DNA from: Planctomycetota bacterium
GTDB taxonomy: Bacteria > Planctomycetota > Planctomycetia > Gemmatales > Gemmataceae
DNA: 64,000 bases
Assembly: GCA_016873225.1 (NCBI GenBank)
Contig: VGXS01000012.1
Span: 41,869 to 105,868, forward strand
Reading direction: 5' to 3'
The notes beneath the pieces were generated by a model. The model worked only from the letters and a program-made list of their open reading frames with translations. It ran no database searches and was not told where the DNA came from. Numbering within the stretch: the first letter of the stretch is position 1; every line of letters starts with the position of its first letter. The position numbers were made by a program, and so were the translations under genes. Below, piece by piece: positions 30,487-40,921 of this stretch.

Positions 30487-31389
30487 ATGCTAGCTTACCT
30501 GGCGCTCGCGGCCGCCATGGTGGCCGGGGCCAACCCGCTTGAACCCGGCGACCACAAGCGCGCCCTCACCTGCGGCGGCATCAGGCGTTCCTACATCGTG
30601 CATGTGCCACCCGGCGTCAATCGGTCGAAACCCGCTCCGGTGGTGCTGGCCCTGCATGGCGCCGCCATGGACGGTTCGATGATGGCCTGGTTCTCGGGCC
30701 TCAACAGGAAGGCCGACGAGGCCGGATTCATCGCCGTGTATCCCAGCGGCACGGGCTTTGGCCCCCTCAAGGCGTGGAACTCGGGCGGCCTGTCAGGCCC
30801 CCTCGCGGCCGGCAAACCCGACGATGTCGCCTTCATCTCCTCACTGCTCGATGATCTGGAAACCGTGGCCAGGGTGGACACCAAGCGCGTCTACGCCTGC
30901 GGCTTGAGCAATGGCGGAATGATGTGCTACCGGCTGGCATCGGAACTTTCGGGGCGCATCGCGGCGATCGCCCCCGTCGCTGGAACCGTGACCGTGGAGC
31001 CATCCAAGCCGTCACGCCCGGTTCCGGTGATCCATTTCCATGGCACGGGCGACACGATCGTTCCGTTTGAGATCAAGCGAGGCAAGGGTCCGCCATTCGT
31101 GAAACTCAAGGGCGTGCGCGAATCGGTGGGCCTGTGGGTGGAGATCAACGGCTGCCACGATGCCAAGCCGGCCGAGACCCTGGCCCAGCCGCCCGAAGAC
31201 TTGCCGGTCATCCGTGAGACCTGGACGGGCGGAAAAAACGGTTCGGAGGTGGTGTTGGTGACAATCAAGGATGGCGGACACACCTGGCCGGGCGAGAAAC
31301 CGCCTGTGGGCTTCATCGGCAAATCCACGCGCAAGGTCTCCGCCAACGACCTCATCTGGGAGTTTTTTCAGCGGCATCCCATGAAGTAG
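30487..31389 (+). CDS. PHB depolymerase/LpqC-like esterase (alpha/beta hydrolase)
   Basis: RRSYIVHVPPGVNRSKPAPVVLALHGAAMDGSMM...RVYACGLSNGGMMCYRLASEL (GxSxG-type GLSNGG)...DGGHTWPG. Confidence 0.9.
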   Translation: MLAYLALAAAMVAGANPLEPGDHKRALTCGGIRRSYIVHVPPGVNRSKPAPVVLALHGAAMDGSMMAWFSGLNRKADEAGFIAVYPSGTGFGPLKAWNSGGLSGPLAAGKPDDVAFISSLLDDLETVARVDTKRVYACGLSNGGMMCYRLASELSGRIAAIAPVAGTVTVEPSKPSRPVPVIHFHGTGDTIVPFEIKRGKGPPFVKLKGVRESVGLWVEINGCHDAKPAETLAQPPEDLPVIRETWTGGKNGSEVVLVTIKDGGHTWPGEKPPVGFIGKSTRKVSANDLIWEFFQRHPMK

Positions 31390-31557
31390 CCGACCGTTTC
31401 CAGGCCGAGAGGCCACGCCCCCCACGCCAGCCGGACTTCTGGCCGCGCCCAATGCCCCCATGATGCCGCCGGAATCTCGTTGAGCGGGGCGGCGCGCGGT
31501 GTTAGGGTTTCAAAAGATCCCATAACCAGATTCCAACCGATTGCGGGAGATCTTCCC

Positions 31558-33813
31558 TTGCGCGCGACATTCTGGGCGATTGTCTCGGCCTCCGTGCTCC
31601 TGGCGGTGGCGTTGGCCCTTCGCACGGGCCCCGGCGTGGCGGCCTCTGAAAAGAAACAGGCCCGGGCCGAATCAGGGATCCAGAAGCGTGAACCGTGGAC
31701 AACATCCAAGGTGACGGGTTCGCCCGAACCGCCCGACCCCTACACGATGGTGAAGGTGTTTCCTGGCCAGAAGTTCCTCGAGGCGTTGGAACTGGCCCCG
31801 ATACCGGGAATGAAGGCCTGGCTGGTTGCCGAGAGGCCGGGTAAGGTTCTCTGGTTTGATGCGGATCCAACCAAGGCGCTGCCAAAGGTGGTTCTCGATG
31901 TGAAGCACACGGTTTACGGGCTGGCGCCGCACCCGGCGTTCCAAAAAAACGGCCACATCTTCCTGACCGAGGTTCCGGAAGTCGCCAAGGAAACTCCGGA
32001 AGGTACCCGCCTGGTTCGCTACACGGTGAATCGGGAGACGATGACGGCCGATCCCGCGAGCGCCAAGCTGGTGGTGTCCTGGCCGAACGGCGGCCACAAC
32101 GGCGGCTGCCTGCGTTTCGGCCCGGACGGGATGCTGTATGTGTCAACTGGCGACGGCAGCGGCATCGCCGACAGCCTGCTGGCCGGGCAGGATCTCGGCA
32201 CGGTGCCCGGGAAGATCCTCCGCATCGATGTCGACAGGCCCGATGAGGGCAAGGGCTATTCGGTTCCGAAGGACAATCCGTTCAGGGACACGAAGGGCGC
32301 GAGGCCCGAAATCTGGTGCTACGGGATCCGCCAAAGCTGGAAATTCAGCTTCGATGCCGCCACGGGAGACCTGTGGGCCGGCGAGATCGGGCAGGACCTC
32401 TGGGAATCGGTGCTGAGGGTTGAAAAGGGAGGCAACTACGGCTGGAGCGTCAACGAGGGAAGCCATCCGTTCCGGCCGGAGAGGCCCAAGGGCCCGACCC
32501 CGATCCTGAAGCCGGTCGTCGAGCACAACCACTCCGAGTTCCGTTCGATCACGGGCGGCTTTGTCTACCACGGCAGGAAGCACCCCGAACTCAAGGGCGC
32601 CTACATTTATGGAGACTACGACACGGGCCGGGTTTGGATGCTGCGATACGACCGGAAGGCCGGCCAGGTGACCGAGCACCGCGAACTCGCCAAGACTCGG
32701 TTGCGCATCGTGGCCTGGGCCCAGGATGCCGATGGCGAGGTGTACGCCCTGAACTTCATCGACGGCGGCATCCATGAACTCGCGCCGGCGGCACCCACCG
32801 ACACGGTGGTCCAATCGGCGTTCCCCAAAAAGCTGAGTGAGACGGGAATCTTCGCCGACACCGCCCGGCACATCCCCGCCCGGGGCGTGATCCCCTACTC
32901 GGTGAACTCCGAACTGTGGTCCGACGGGGCGGCCAAGGAACGGTTCATCGCCGTGCCGGGGGAAGGAAAGATCGAATTCGAGACGGTCACCTACCCACAA
33001 CCGGCCCCCGGTTCCGTGCCGGGCTGGAGGTTCCCCGACGGCACGGTGCTGGTGAAGACATTCGCGCTGGAAACCGAACCGGGCAGGAAAACCCGGCTTG
33101 AGACGCGCCTGCTGGTGGCCTCACGCGTGGGCGGCACCGAGGAGTACGGCGACCAGGTGTGGCACGGCTACACCTACATCTGGAACGAGGCGCAAACCGA
33201 CGCCGAACTCGCCCACATCAAGGGCGCCGACAAGGAATACACCGTGAAAACAGCGGCCGGCGCGCATGCGCGGAGCTGGCATTTCCCCAGCCGGGCGGAA
33301 TGCACCATGTGCCACACGGTCACGGCGAAGTACGCCCTGGGCGTGAACACGGCGCAGATGAACCGCGACCACGACTACGGCGGCGTGATCGCCAACCAGC
33401 TATCGACTTTCGAGCACATCGGCATGTTCGACAAGAAGCTGCCGGCCCCGCCCGAAAAGCTCGCGAAAATCGCCGACTACAAGGATGCCAGCGCCCCCAT
33501 CGACGCCCGGGCGCGGGCCTACCTGCACGCCAACTGCAGCCACTGCCACCGGAAATGGGGCGGGGGCAACGCCGAGTTCCAACTGCTCAGCACGCTTCCC
33601 CTGGCGGAACTCGGAATCGTCGGCGCCAAGCCCCAGCACGGAAATTTTGATCTCAAGGATCCACATTTGCTGGTTCCCGGCGATCCGGAAAGGTCGATGA
33701 TTCACCACCGCATGACAAGGCTCGGACTGGGCCGCATGCCGCACATCGCCTCGGGCATGGTGGATGAGCCGGCGGTGAAGCTCGTGCACGACTGGATCAA
33801 GGGCCTGAAATGA
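31558..33813 (+). CDS. PQQ-type sugar dehydrogenase fused to a C-terminal c-type cytochrome-like domain
   Basis: GGHNGGCLRFGPDGMLYVSTGDGSG...PGKILRIDVD; CTMCH and CSHCH haem motifs near the C-terminus. TTG start after GGGAG. Confidence 0.85.
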   Translation: MRATFWAIVSASVLLAVALALRTGPGVAASEKKQARAESGIQKREPWTTSKVTGSPEPPDPYTMVKVFPGQKFLEALELAPIPGMKAWLVAERPGKVLWFDADPTKALPKVVLDVKHTVYGLAPHPAFQKNGHIFLTEVPEVAKETPEGTRLVRYTVNRETMTADPASAKLVVSWPNGGHNGGCLRFGPDGMLYVSTGDGSGIADSLLAGQDLGTVPGKILRIDVDRPDEGKGYSVPKDNPFRDTKGARPEIWCYGIRQSWKFSFDAATGDLWAGEIGQDLWESVLRVEKGGNYGWSVNEGSHPFRPERPKGPTPILKPVVEHNHSEFRSITGGFVYHGRKHPELKGAYIYGDYDTGRVWMLRYDRKAGQVTEHRELAKTRLRIVAWAQDADGEVYALNFIDGGIHELAPAAPTDTVVQSAFPKKLSETGIFADTARHIPARGVIPYSVNSELWSDGAAKERFIAVPGEGKIEFETVTYPQPAPGSVPGWRFPDGTVLVKTFALETEPGRKTRLETRLLVASRVGGTEEYGDQVWHGYTYIWNEAQTDAELAHIKGADKEYTVKTAAGAHARSWHFPSRAECTMCHTVTAKYALGVNTAQMNRDHDYGGVIANQLSTFEHIGMFDKKLPAPPEKLAKIADYKDASAPIDARARAYLHANCSHCHRKWGGGNAEFQLLSTLPLAELGIVGAKPQHGNFDLKDPHLLVPGDPERSMIHHRMTRLGLGRMPHIASGMVDEPAVKLVHDWIKGLK

Positions 33814-33887
33814 TCGGCTGGCTCCCGTGATTTCCCTTGCCCGAGCCAAACGCCGGGCGCGCCAACCGGCCCACATTGGATAATCCC

Positions 33888-36581
33888 ATGAAGACCCTGC
33901 CGTCCTTGCTGCTCGCGGTCGCCTGCGCGTCGATTGTCTTGGCGCAGGAACAAATCGACAGGAACGATGTCGCGGCGCGTGGCGCGGCGACGGGCAGGCT
34001 GTTCGTGAGGGTCCGCGTGACCAAGTCGACCCCGGCGCGCGATGCCGTGCTCGTGAATTGGCGCCGGGGCGGCGAGGGCCTTGGCGGCTTGGTTGTTCGC
34101 GGGCAGTTCAAAATGGCGGGCGACAAGGCCGCCGTGCCCTTGGGATCCTGGACGGAACCCGTTTCGCTCAAGGAAATCGTGGGAACGGCCAAGGGCTGGG
34201 AATTTCCCAGCGTCGTGGTGACGAGTGAACCGGTCGCCAAGGGGAAATCCGTCACCCCGGGGCCCACGCTCACCGATGTGGCGGTGGAGTTCGAATTCTC
34301 CGAGCAGGGCAAGGCTTTCAAGTCGTTCACGGAAACGGCGCCCAAGGGATCGACGGTGGGGTTCGCGTTTCCCGGCGGCATGCTCGCCAAGAGCCCGACT
34401 CCCTGATTCACCTCCCAACTCAACGGCCTGGGCGCGCACGCCAGGCTTAGGCGCGAAAGGCTGGAGAAGGCATTTCCGGAACCCGCGCCGCTGCCAAGGC
34501 AATTCGCGATCATCGGCCACATGGGCGGCTATGGCGATGGACCGCCCGGCCTCAGGGGCAGCCATGGCTTCGGCGTCCGCCACAACAACCCGGCCATCCT
34601 CCGTGATGAATTCCAGGTGCTCGCCCTGCTGGGAGTCAACGGCATGGTGGACTCGATCCACCTCGCCGATGCCGCCGGCGTGGGCGACCGTTTCCGCCGG
34701 ATGTTCTGGGGGCCCCCCGGTTCCGGGGATCCGATGGCCTTCTTCCAGAAGGGGGGCAAGGCCGCCGAAATGCCGGATGGCTGCCCGTATGACCCGGCGT
34801 TGAAGCCATACATCCGCGAGGTGGTGGCCAAGGCCCTCAAGGTTCACCAATCGGCAGGCGCGAGGGAGTCGTGGGGGCTGTGGGATGACGAGATGGGGGT
34901 CTACGCCAAGGAGCACATCGCCCGCTGCGAGCGCTGCGCGACGGTGTTCCGCGACTACCTCAAGTCCAATCATGTCGAGCCGGCGCAGGTGGGCGCCGGA
35001 TCATGGAACGAGGTCAGGCCCTACCCGCTCTGGCTGTCGGACACGGAGGCGAAGGACAAGAAGGCGTTCCCGACGGGCCTGAAGCCGGCCCCCGCCGGAA
35101 AGGCCGATTCCCTTCTTTACTACTACACCTATCGCTTGATGAGCCATGCCAACGGGGTGATGTTCCCCGAAGCGGCCGCCGCGTTGGCCGAGGCCGGCGT
35201 GAAGCTCTACGCCATGCAGGGGCCGACACCGAGCTGGAACGGCTCAAGCCTCGACTGGCATGAGTTCTACGACCTGAAGCCCAACCGCGCCTTCGTCTTC
35301 GAGACATCCAACCGCGACGCGCGCGTCTGGCAGTGGGAGTCCTACCTCGCCGACATCGGGCGCGGCATCTCCCTGCGCCATGGCCTGGCCCAGGGGTGCC
35401 TCATGAAGCCCCACCGCGGGGCGCCGGCCCAGCGGATGCTCGGAATCGTGTCCCGCGGAACAACCGCGCTGGAGTGGTACACCTACGGCCCCGACTACTC
35501 CAAGGGCGACAGCTTCTCGCAATCTCCCGAACTTCTGGAGCAGGTCGCCCGGGCGGCCAGGTTCTTGGGCCGGGCCGAACCCTACCTTTACGAGGCCTCC
35601 TTCGACGGGCAGCCCGAGGTCGCGTTCGTCTCCCCGCGCTCCTCCGAGATCTGGAGCCGTGCCACCGGTCCCGGCCTCGCGGCGTTCGAAAACGCCAAAT
35701 GGGTTTACCTGGCCCTTCGCCATGCCCATATTCCCGTCGATGTCCTCAGTGAAAGGCAGGTCGCCGAAGGCAAGCTTGGTAAATACAAGGTGATCTATGT
35801 TCCCGGGCCCCACCTTCACCACGATACGGCCGGGGCGCTTCGCGCCTGGGTGGGCGCCGGTGGCACGGTCTGGACCGATGCGACGGGCCTCTCACGCGAC
35901 GAGGCGAACCAACCCTCCGCCGACATGAACGAAATGCTCGGCCTGAAGGCAAGGACGCTCGAATCATGGGGCACCGTGGCCCAGTACCGCGCGACAACAC
36001 TCGAACCCCTTGCCGAGGCGTCGGCACCCGCCTCCGCCACCATCAGGACGGGCGACAAGGCGGTCGCGGCCCGCATCGCGCGCGAACCGCTTGAGCCTTC
36101 AACGGCTGAAACATGGCACTCCTTTTCCGATGGCAAGGCGGCGGTCACGCGCAACCGCCAGGGCAAGGGTGAGGCGATCGCCGCGGGACTTTGGACCGGC
36201 ATCAGCTATTCCGCAACCGTGAGGCGGACCGACTTCAACATGCGTGACGACTTCGACCCTGCGCTCCGCGACCTGATCGCCGCGCCCGCGGTCGCGCGCA
36301 AGGTCTGGCGGCCGGCGATTCCATCCGACCCGCTCGTCGAGGCGATCGCGCTGCGAAAGGATGGCCGTCGATCCGTGGCACTCATGAATTGGAGCTACCG
36401 CATGGACGAGAACGCCCTGAACAGGGCCAGGCTCCAGCCCGTCAAGGGACTTCGCATCGAACTTCCCGGCTATCCGAACGCCAGCTCGGTGAGTTCCATC
36501 AGGCACGGAAAGCTGGAGTTTTCAAGCGGCGCCGTCGTGCTGCCCGACCTTGAGGAAATCGACCTGCTCGTCATCGAGTGA
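33888..36581 (+). pseudogene. Secreted GH/beta-galactosidase-trimerisation-like protein interrupted by in-frame TGA
   Basis: 33837-34406 and 34521-36581 are in the same frame. The intervening sequence is open apart from TGA at 34404-34406 and reads coherently (...KSPTP*FTSQLNGLGAHARLRRERLEKAFPEPAPLPRQFAIIGHMGGYGDG...). Confidence 0.75.
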
Positions 36582-36741
36582 CCGCCGCCGAGGCGCTGTC
36601 AAAAGAAAACGAATGTTCTATTCCGCTCTTGGCGGCTCCTTGAAACCGACAGGCTACGCCAGGTGCCGCCACCCGTTTTCATTTCCCCGGACATGCCTGG
36701 TTCCATTCGGCAACATGAAGCCGGGCCATGCCGGGGCGGCC

Positions 36742-37254
36742 TCAGCCCTCAACCCCGAGCGCCGACACCTCAAGCGAGAAAGGCCCAGCCTTGCCGTCGG
36801 CGAGCATGAAGCCCACCGATACCACGGGGCCGGCTTCCGCCGCCGGAGGCGCCGAAACCGGGGTGCCGAAGCGCGTGGCCTTGAACTCCGCCAGGGGAAA
36901 CCGAACGGTTTGCCTCGTCCCGGCGCCCGTGGTGAATCGGACGCGATGGGAAAAGGCCATCGGCGCCCCGAGAGTGTACAGGTTCAGGAGGTAATCCCGG
37001 CCATCCCCCTTGACCGTTGCCACGATGACATCGCGGGGACCAAGCGCCAAGTCGCCGGGAAGCGATCGCATCGAGGCGAAGCCGCCACCGTTGGCCAGCG
37101 ACAGTTCACCCGAAAAAACTAGGGCGCCCGTTGGTCCGGCCCCGACCCTGGAGACGGACCTTCCGCCCATCACATCGTCGTTGACGACCTGCCACAACGA
37201 CGCGGCATCAGGGCGCATGAATTCCGCGATGGGACGGATCACATCAGAACCCAT
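36742..37254 (-). CDS. CIA30-family (complex I intermediate-associated protein 30-like) protein
   Basis: LWQVVNDDVMGGRSVSRVGAGPTGALVFSGELSLANGGGFASMRSLPGDLALGPRDVIVATVKGDGRDYLLNLYT. Confidence 0.85.
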   Translation of the reverse strand: MGSDVIRPIAEFMRPDAASLWQVVNDDVMGGRSVSRVGAGPTGALVFSGELSLANGGGFASMRSLPGDLALGPRDVIVATVKGDGRDYLLNLYTLGAPMAFSHRVRFTTGAGTRQTVRFPLAEFKATRFGTPVSAPPAAEAGPVVSVGFMLADGKAGPFSLEVSALGVEG

Positions 37255-37270
37255 CCTCGAAACGACGGGA

Positions 37271-38344
37271 TCAATTCTTCTTCAGGTTCATCCGGCAGCC
37301 GGTCTCCGGAGGCACGGATTCGCCAACCTTGTCCACCGGGTGGTTGAACAGGTATTTCCAAACATCCTCGTGGATGTACTTGCCCGCAGCGTCCTTGACA
37401 GCCGATCCGCCGGGGGTGACGGCACCATGGGCCCTTTTTTCGTCGCCCTTCACATCGGCGTCGGTAACCAGCCTCCGGCTATCTCCATAGGGCGCAAGAA
37501 CCTTGTCGACATTCACCACCGGCCCGAACTTGTTGAGGCCCAACAGCAACCATGACCGGCAATAATGATCCCCCTTCCATCCGCCATCGAGCACATGGCT
37601 GAAACCGAAGAAACGGTTTCCCGGTGTCGCCGAGGGGAGTCCCTGCCAAGTCTCGTACTGGTCGCGCGGGCCGCAGAGCATGACCACCCTGCCCACCTTC
37701 TGATGAATCGCGAAACGCGCGGCCGTGGTGGACCCGTGCGAACTGCCGGCCATCGTGACCTTGTCCCAGAGGAGGTCGTCGCCGCCGGGGGCGATGAACT
37801 GCTCCCAATGACCCGGCGGATTCGCCTTGGCGAGGCGCTTGACCAGTTGCAGGGCGCGTTCCTTCATGCCGTCAGGCTTGGGGATCACCACGAGGCCGGA
37901 ATGGTCTTCACCGGTGGCGGCCTCGAGGCGGATCTTGCCCAGGTGCATCGTGTCGGCGGGCGGGGGTTCCTTGCCGAAGGTTCCAAACCAGCCATTGGCG
38001 TAATGCACCTGGATGGCGTGCAGGCCGTATCCGGCAAGCCGGTCGAACAACTGGCCGTTGTGCCCCATCAGCCAGATTACCAGCCGGCCTTGCGGCTTCA
38101 CCCTGGTGTCGACCGCGGCGTTCTCGAAGTCGGCGGGCTTGCCATCCTTCTCGAAGACGAATCCCAATTCGGGATGAGGCTTGGCGCGCGGATCGATCTC
38201 GCTGGCCCGGAACTTGAAGTCGTAGCGGCGGGCATCGCCGGCGGCGGCATCGGGCGCGCGCTTGGCGCGGATATCCTGGGCTGAAGCCGCGACAACACAG
38301 CTCATCAACAAGGCCATGGACGGCAGGGAGGCGAGTGGTTTCAT
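37271..38344 (-). CDS. Secreted alpha/beta hydrolase-like protein
   Basis: Signal peptide; GRLVIWLMGHNGQLFDRLAGYGLHAIQVHYANGWF; VTMAGSSHGSTTAARFAIHQKVGRVVMLCGPRD (GSSHG nucleophile elbow). Confidence 0.75.
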   Translation of the reverse strand: MKPLASLPSMALLMSCVVAASAQDIRAKRAPDAAAGDARRYDFKFRASEIDPRAKPHPELGFVFEKDGKPADFENAAVDTRVKPQGRLVIWLMGHNGQLFDRLAGYGLHAIQVHYANGWFGTFGKEPPPADTMHLGKIRLEAATGEDHSGLVVIPKPDGMKERALQLVKRLAKANPPGHWEQFIAPGGDDLLWDKVTMAGSSHGSTTAARFAIHQKVGRVVMLCGPRDQYETWQGLPSATPGNRFFGFSHVLDGGWKGDHYCRSWLLLGLNKFGPVVNVDKVLAPYGDSRRLVTDADVKGDEKRAHGAVTPGGSAVKDAAGKYIHEDVWKYLFNHPVDKVGESVPPETGCRMNLKKN

Positions 38345-38432
38345 GGGTGGATCCGGAACCTTCGAAAGGCCTTCGTTAAATCTTGCAAACTCTTATATCA
38401 TGACTATCCATTCATGGCCCGGAAAACATCCC

Positions 38433-39671
38433 ATGCGCACGACAGATCGAAGAACATTCACGGCCCTTGCCGCGGCGTCGTTCCTGCCCGCGCCGGAAGC
38501 CGCCTCGCCGGTGGAGGCGCTCAAGGCTTTCCTGCTGGTATCGCCCGCCAGCAGGCCGCCCGTGGGCACGCAACCCTTCGCGGGCCTGCCCCTCACGAAG
38601 GCGCAAGCCGCCTCGGCGCGCGCCATGCTGGCCGCCGACCTGCTCGACCAATCCCGCGCCGCCGCCGCCGGGGAGATGCCAGACAAGGGCGAGGCCACCA
38701 TTCGCGCCGACGGACAGGCCATGCGCTGCTCATTCCGCGTCTTTGGCAAGGCACCGCCGGCGGGGCACAGCCTGTGGATCTCGCTCCATGGCGGGGGCGG
38801 AGCGCCCGCGAAGGTGAACGACAGCCAGTGGGAAAACCAGAAACGGCTGTACACGCTTGAAGAAGGTGTTTATTGTTCGCCGCGATCCCCCTATGACACC
38901 TGGGACTTGTGGCACAAGGGCGCCATCGACGCCCTGCTCGAACGCCTCATCCTCGTGTCACGCCTGGCCTATGGCATCGACCTGGACCGGGTGTACCTAA
39001 TGGGTTATTCCGCGGGCGGCGACGGGGTGTATCAGGTGGCGCCGCGCCTGGCCGACCGATTCGCCGCCGCGGCGATGATGGCAGGCCACCCCAACGAGAC
39101 CCGCCCTGATGGCTTGAGAAACCTGCCCTTCGTGCTGCAGGTGGGTGAACTCGACAAGGCCTACAACCGAAGCGCCATCGCCAAGTCGTGGGGTGAAACG
39201 CTCGACAAACTCCACAAAGACGATCCCGGCGGCTACCGGCACCTGGTGAAAATCCACGAGGGCAAGGGACATTGGATGGATAGGCAGGACAGGCTCGCCC
39301 TGCCATGGATGGCGCCGCTCAAGCGCGATGCCGCGCCCGACCGCGTGGTCTGGCGGCAGGATGATGTCGTTCACCAGGCCTTGTACTGGTTGGCCGTCCC
39401 GGCGGGTCAGGCCCGCGCCGGGCAGGAAATCTCGGTTTCCCGCAAGGGAAACTCGTTCACGGTGGAAAAGGCCGCGGGTGTCGAAGCGGTCATCATCCGC
39501 CTCGACGACCGAGTGGCGAACCTCGACATGCCCGTCAAGGTCGGCCATGGCGGCAAGACCCTGTTTGAGGGCAAGGCCGTCCGCACGATCGCGACCATCG
39601 CCAAGACGCTTGAGGAACGGGATGATCCGGCCCTGGCATTCGACGCCGAGGTCAAGGTGGCGCTGGGTTGA
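38433..39671 (+). CDS. Esterase (PHB depolymerase-like alpha/beta hydrolase)
   Basis: MRTTDRRTFTALAAASFLPA (Tat-like); SLWISLHGGGGAPAKVNDSQWENQ; RVYLMGYSAGGDGVYQVAPRLADRFAAAAMMAGH. Confidence 0.85.
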   Translation: MRTTDRRTFTALAAASFLPAPEAASPVEALKAFLLVSPASRPPVGTQPFAGLPLTKAQAASARAMLAADLLDQSRAAAAGEMPDKGEATIRADGQAMRCSFRVFGKAPPAGHSLWISLHGGGGAPAKVNDSQWENQKRLYTLEEGVYCSPRSPYDTWDLWHKGAIDALLERLILVSRLAYGIDLDRVYLMGYSAGGDGVYQVAPRLADRFAAAAMMAGHPNETRPDGLRNLPFVLQVGELDKAYNRSAIAKSWGETLDKLHKDDPGGYRHLVKIHEGKGHWMDRQDRLALPWMAPLKRDAAPDRVVWRQDDVVHQALYWLAVPAGQARAGQEISVSRKGNSFTVEKAAGVEAVIIRLDDRVANLDMPVKVGHGGKTLFEGKAVRTIATIAKTLEERDDPALAFDAEVKVALG

Positions 39672-39693
39672 TGGAGCGTCCGGAAACCCGGAA

Positions 39694-40452
39694 TTACTTC
39701 GCGCCCTCGGCGGCCCAGGCGACTCCTTGCGCGAGGAGTTTCTGGAACGGCTCGCCCTTCATCGCCGAGACATCGTGGCCGAGCACATTCTCCACCACGC
39801 GTCCCTTGCCGTAGCTGGCGACCTACACCACAGGCTCATGCTTGCCCGAGTTCTTCGGGTCGATCTTGGAATCCGCGAACGCGGTGGCCAGTACGGTGCT
39901 TTCTGGGAACATAACCGAGTTCTGGTATAGCTCATTAGGGCCATGCTTGAACTCGCTGACTCCGGCGGTGACGGGATGCTCATTGCGCACGGTGACGGTG
40001 AACGCGTGGGCCTTGCCATGGTTGCCTTGCTTGCGCCAACCGCCGGCGAGGGCTCGCTCGTATTCCTTGTCGAGCGGTGAATCGCTGGTGAAGGCCGAGG
40101 AGGCCCAGTAGTAGACATACAGTCCCTTGCCCTTGCTCACGGCGTCGAGGAACGCCTTCTTGTTGTCGTCGGACCAGACGCTGCCGGGGTTTTCCTTGGG
40201 CCCCTTGGGGGTGTTGCGGTAATTCAGCACGAAGGCGTCGAACTTGGCCAGGTTGTCGGGCGTGAGGTCCTTGCCCGGCGTTTCGCTGACCGTCACCTCA
40301 TGGCCGGCCTTGGAGAGGATTTCCTTGATGAGGGGAGCGGTCTGCTTCCAGGCGTGGAACTCGTCGCCTTTGATGATGAGTACCTTGGCCGCCCGCGCGG
40401 GGGAAACCAGGTTGGCCACTGTCAGGGCCAGCGTCAACATGATGCGCGTCAT
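39694..40452 (-). pseudogene. ThuA domain protein interrupted by in-frame TAG
   Basis: MTRIMLTLALTVANLVSPARAAKVLIIKGDEFHAWKQTAPLIKEIL... to KHEPVV, TAG at 39823-39825, then in the same frame VASYGKGRVVENVLGHDVSAMKGEPFQKLLAQGVAWAAEGAK to stop 39694-39696. Confidence 0.85.
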
Positions 40453-40637
40453 GGGAAAGGGATTCCGTGGGAAACCGCGGACAACTCCGCCCGCGGCTTG
40501 GCTCCATCGAACTATACCGGCGCCATGCGGGCAAGAAACCCGATCTTTGCCCATGGCAACCGGTAAAACATTGGATGAATTGACCCGGCGCGCAACGCTG
40601 CACGATAGTATCTTTTGGCCGGTGGTTTCGAAGTCGC

Positions 40638-40772
40638 ATGTTGGGCCGACGCGCCACGCATGACGGCTTCGGCAAGGAACAGGAATTCGAGGGCACCGTC
40701 AGCGCCGAAATTGATGGCACCCCGATCCTGGGCGACTTCAAGGAGAAGGCCCACGCCGGGCACAAGCACTGA
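40638..40772 (+). CDS. Short ORF, possible gene fragment
   Basis: MLGRRATHDGFGKEQEFEGTVSAEIDGTPILGDFKEKAHAGHKH, 44 aa, sequence composition looks protein-like. Confidence 0.3.
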   Translation: MLGRRATHDGFGKEQEFEGTVSAEIDGTPILGDFKEKAHAGHKH

Positions 40773-40784
40773 TCCCGCCGCGAC

Positions 40785-40920
40785 TCACCCGGGCCTCAGC
40801 GCCTTCCCGCAACCGGGGCAACGGAACGCCCACCCGCGGGCATGCCGACGCTCGCGCGCGATGGTGGAACGCCGCCCGAATCGGGCGCCGGGGAACGGAA
40901 AGGCGGGAAACCACCACCGG
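40785..40920 (-). pseudogene. Truncated SprT-like C-terminal fragment (paralogue of 43085-43585 tail)
   Basis: FPAFPFPGARFGRRSTIARERRHARGWAFRCPGCGKALRPG* versus SprT VTFPFRCACREWRFTIVRQRRHARGMVYSCPKCLSILRPA*. Confidence 0.7.
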
Positions 40921-40921
40921 C

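Noticed and set aside
34404-34450. Selenocysteine insertion at the in-frame TGA
   Set aside because: Downstream stem lacks a convincing bacterial SECIS loop and no Sec machinery is visible; a Trp-to-stop change is simpler.
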